Shown here in pieces: positions 7,930 to 8,777 of a DNA stretch of 8,777 nt. The notes beneath the pieces were generated by a model. The model was not told where the DNA came from and ran no database searches. It was given only the letters and a program-made list of their open reading frames with translations. The stretch spans positions 1 through 8,777 of the forward strand of contig CAZASM010000035.1 in the NCBI GenBank assembly GCA_964487895.1, given 5' to 3'. Source of the DNA: CAYYYA01 sp964487895. Its GTDB lineage: Bacteria > Patescibacteriota > Patescibacteriia > UBA1558 > 2-01-FULL-52-15. The translations under genes and the position numbers were made by a program. Each line of letters begins with the position of its first letter. Position 1 is the stretch's first letter.

Positions 7930-8017
7930 CTTATAGTATTTGCTCAAGATATTCAAGTTTTTGTAGTATTATACTCAGCATTCATGGTTACTATTAAATT
8001 AGTCTAAAACAGATTTT

Positions 8018-8777
8018 GTGGATAAGAAAAAAATCACTGTTGGTATACTATTTGGAGGAAAGTCGGCTGAACACGAGGTTTCCTTGCAGTCTGCAAAAAA
8101 TGTTTTTGAGGCTATTAATAAAGAGAAATATAATCCTATCCTTATAGGCATAGATAAATCTGGAAAGTGGTTGTTGCAAGAGCCGGCAAAGTTTTTACTT
8201 AATTCTGAAAACCCAGCCTTAATCCAGTTGAATCAAAGCAGTGACATGGTAGCGTTGATACCCCAGAGTAATGGGAGTGTATCGAACTTTACTGCCAGTG
8301 GACAGAATTTTGTGATAGATGTTGTTTTTCCAATACTACATGGACCTTTTGGAGAAGACGGAACTATTCAGGGGTTACTTAAATTAGCAAATATTCCCTT
8401 TATTGGGGCTAGCGTGCTTGGTTCTGCCGTTGGGATGGATAAAGACGTCATGAAGCGTCTGTTGCGAGACGCCAGAATTCCTATTGGAAGGTTTATTGCT
8501 ATTAGCTTAGATGATCAGATTCCTAGCTTTGAAGATATTAGAGGAAGTATTGGAATTCCGTGCTTTATCAAGCCAGCCAATATGGGATCATCAGTAGGTA
8601 TTAGTAAAGTACATAATGAATCAAATTATCAGGCTGCTGTTAAAACGGCTTTTGAGTACGATTCTAAAATTATAATTGAAGAATATATTGACGGGAGGGA
8701 GATTGAATGTTCAGTTTTGGGTAATGATAAACCTGTCGCTTCAATACCCGGTGAAGTTATTTCTACCCATGAGTTTT
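8018..8777 (+). CDS. ddl: D-alanine--D-alanine ligase, N-terminal two thirds (cut by window end)
   Basis: The enzyme joins two D-alanines using ATP, in the cytoplasm, to make the dipeptide of peptidoglycan precursors. There are 253 full codons before the edge; complete family members run about 300-370 residues. Visible landmarks are the N-terminal 'VGILFGGKSAEHEVSLQSA' (8-26), the Ddl signature HGPFGEDGTIQG (108-119), the ATP-grasp segment MDKDVMKRLL (140-149), the phosphate-binding loop region KPANMGSSVGISKV (185-198) and EEYIDGREIECSV (221-233). The long insertion before the signature and the KPAN.GSSVG form resemble the DdlA branch rather than short DdlB. The window stops at HEF, just before the usual omega-loop Tyr and the C-terminal metal-binding residues, so substrate specificity (D-Ala versus D-Lac) cannot be judged. 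The start is GTG 8018: the frame is closed by TAG 8000-8002 and no ATG lies between. No Shine-Dalgarno motif precedes it. Confidence 0.95.
   Translation, partial: MDKKKITVGILFGGKSAEHEVSLQSAKNVFEAINKEKYNPILIGIDKSGKWLLQEPAKFLLNSENPALIQLNQSSDMVALIPQSNGSVSNFTASGQNFVIDVVFPILHGPFGEDGTIQGLLKLANIPFIGASVLGSAVGMDKDVMKRLLRDARIPIGRFIAISLDDQIPSFEDIRGSIGIPCFIKPANMGSSVGISKVHNESNYQAAVKTAFEYDSKIIIEEYIDGREIECSVLGNDKPVASIPGEVISTHEF

Noticed and set aside
1..8777. CRISPR array, tRNA, transposon ends or other repeats
   Set aside because: Reading both strands I saw no regularly spaced repeats, cloverleaf sequence, inverted terminal repeats or transposase motifs.

Overview
The window is a bacterial cell-envelope locus of about 40% GC by eye, read with the standard genetic code. 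It holds four complete genes and two genes cut by the window edges. I see no rRNA, tRNA, CRISPR array, transposase or phage gene. Paired O-antigen-ligase-like proteins with C-terminal TPR tails, next to a lone membrane-anchored TPR protein and with no Shine-Dalgarno motif at any start, resemble what is seen in Patescibacteria (candidate phyla radiation). That placement is an inference from gene style, not something the sequence proves.

Layout: (1) positions 3-941, plus strand, are the C-terminal part of a polytopic membrane protein, possibly a GT39/ArnT-like glycosyltransferase. (2) A 75 bp gap carries a near-consensus sigma70-type promoter (TTGACA, 17 bp, TACAAT) whose -10 box touches the first ATG of the next gene. 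(3) Next come three closely packed plus-strand genes: a small anchored TPR protein (1017-1745, better start at 1026) and two large tandem paralogues (1759-4257 and 4272-6704). Each paralogue has an N-terminal polytopic Wzy_C/O-antigen-ligase-like domain and a C-terminal outward-facing TPR region. (4) A GT4-type glycosyltransferase on the minus strand (7844-6696) overlaps the end of the second ligase by 9 bp, tail to tail. (5) A 173 bp divergent intergenic region carries a second strong promoter (TTGAAA, 17 bp, TATAAT). (6) A D-alanine--D-alanine ligase gene follows (from 8018, GTG start) and runs off the window.

The glycosyltransferase would assemble a lipid-linked glycan on the cytoplasmic side. 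The two ligase/polymerase-like proteins would polymerise it, or transfer it to a lipid or protein acceptor, on the outer face of the membrane. Their TPR tails and the lone TPR protein could supply acceptor- or partner-binding surfaces. The ddl gene belongs to peptidoglycan precursor synthesis and is probably a separate transcription unit.

The points most worth a second look are the tandem ligase-TPR paralogues, the promoter that implies a leaderless TPR-protein mRNA, and the lack of Shine-Dalgarno sites. I did not find a clearly novel system such as a defence island or mobile element.
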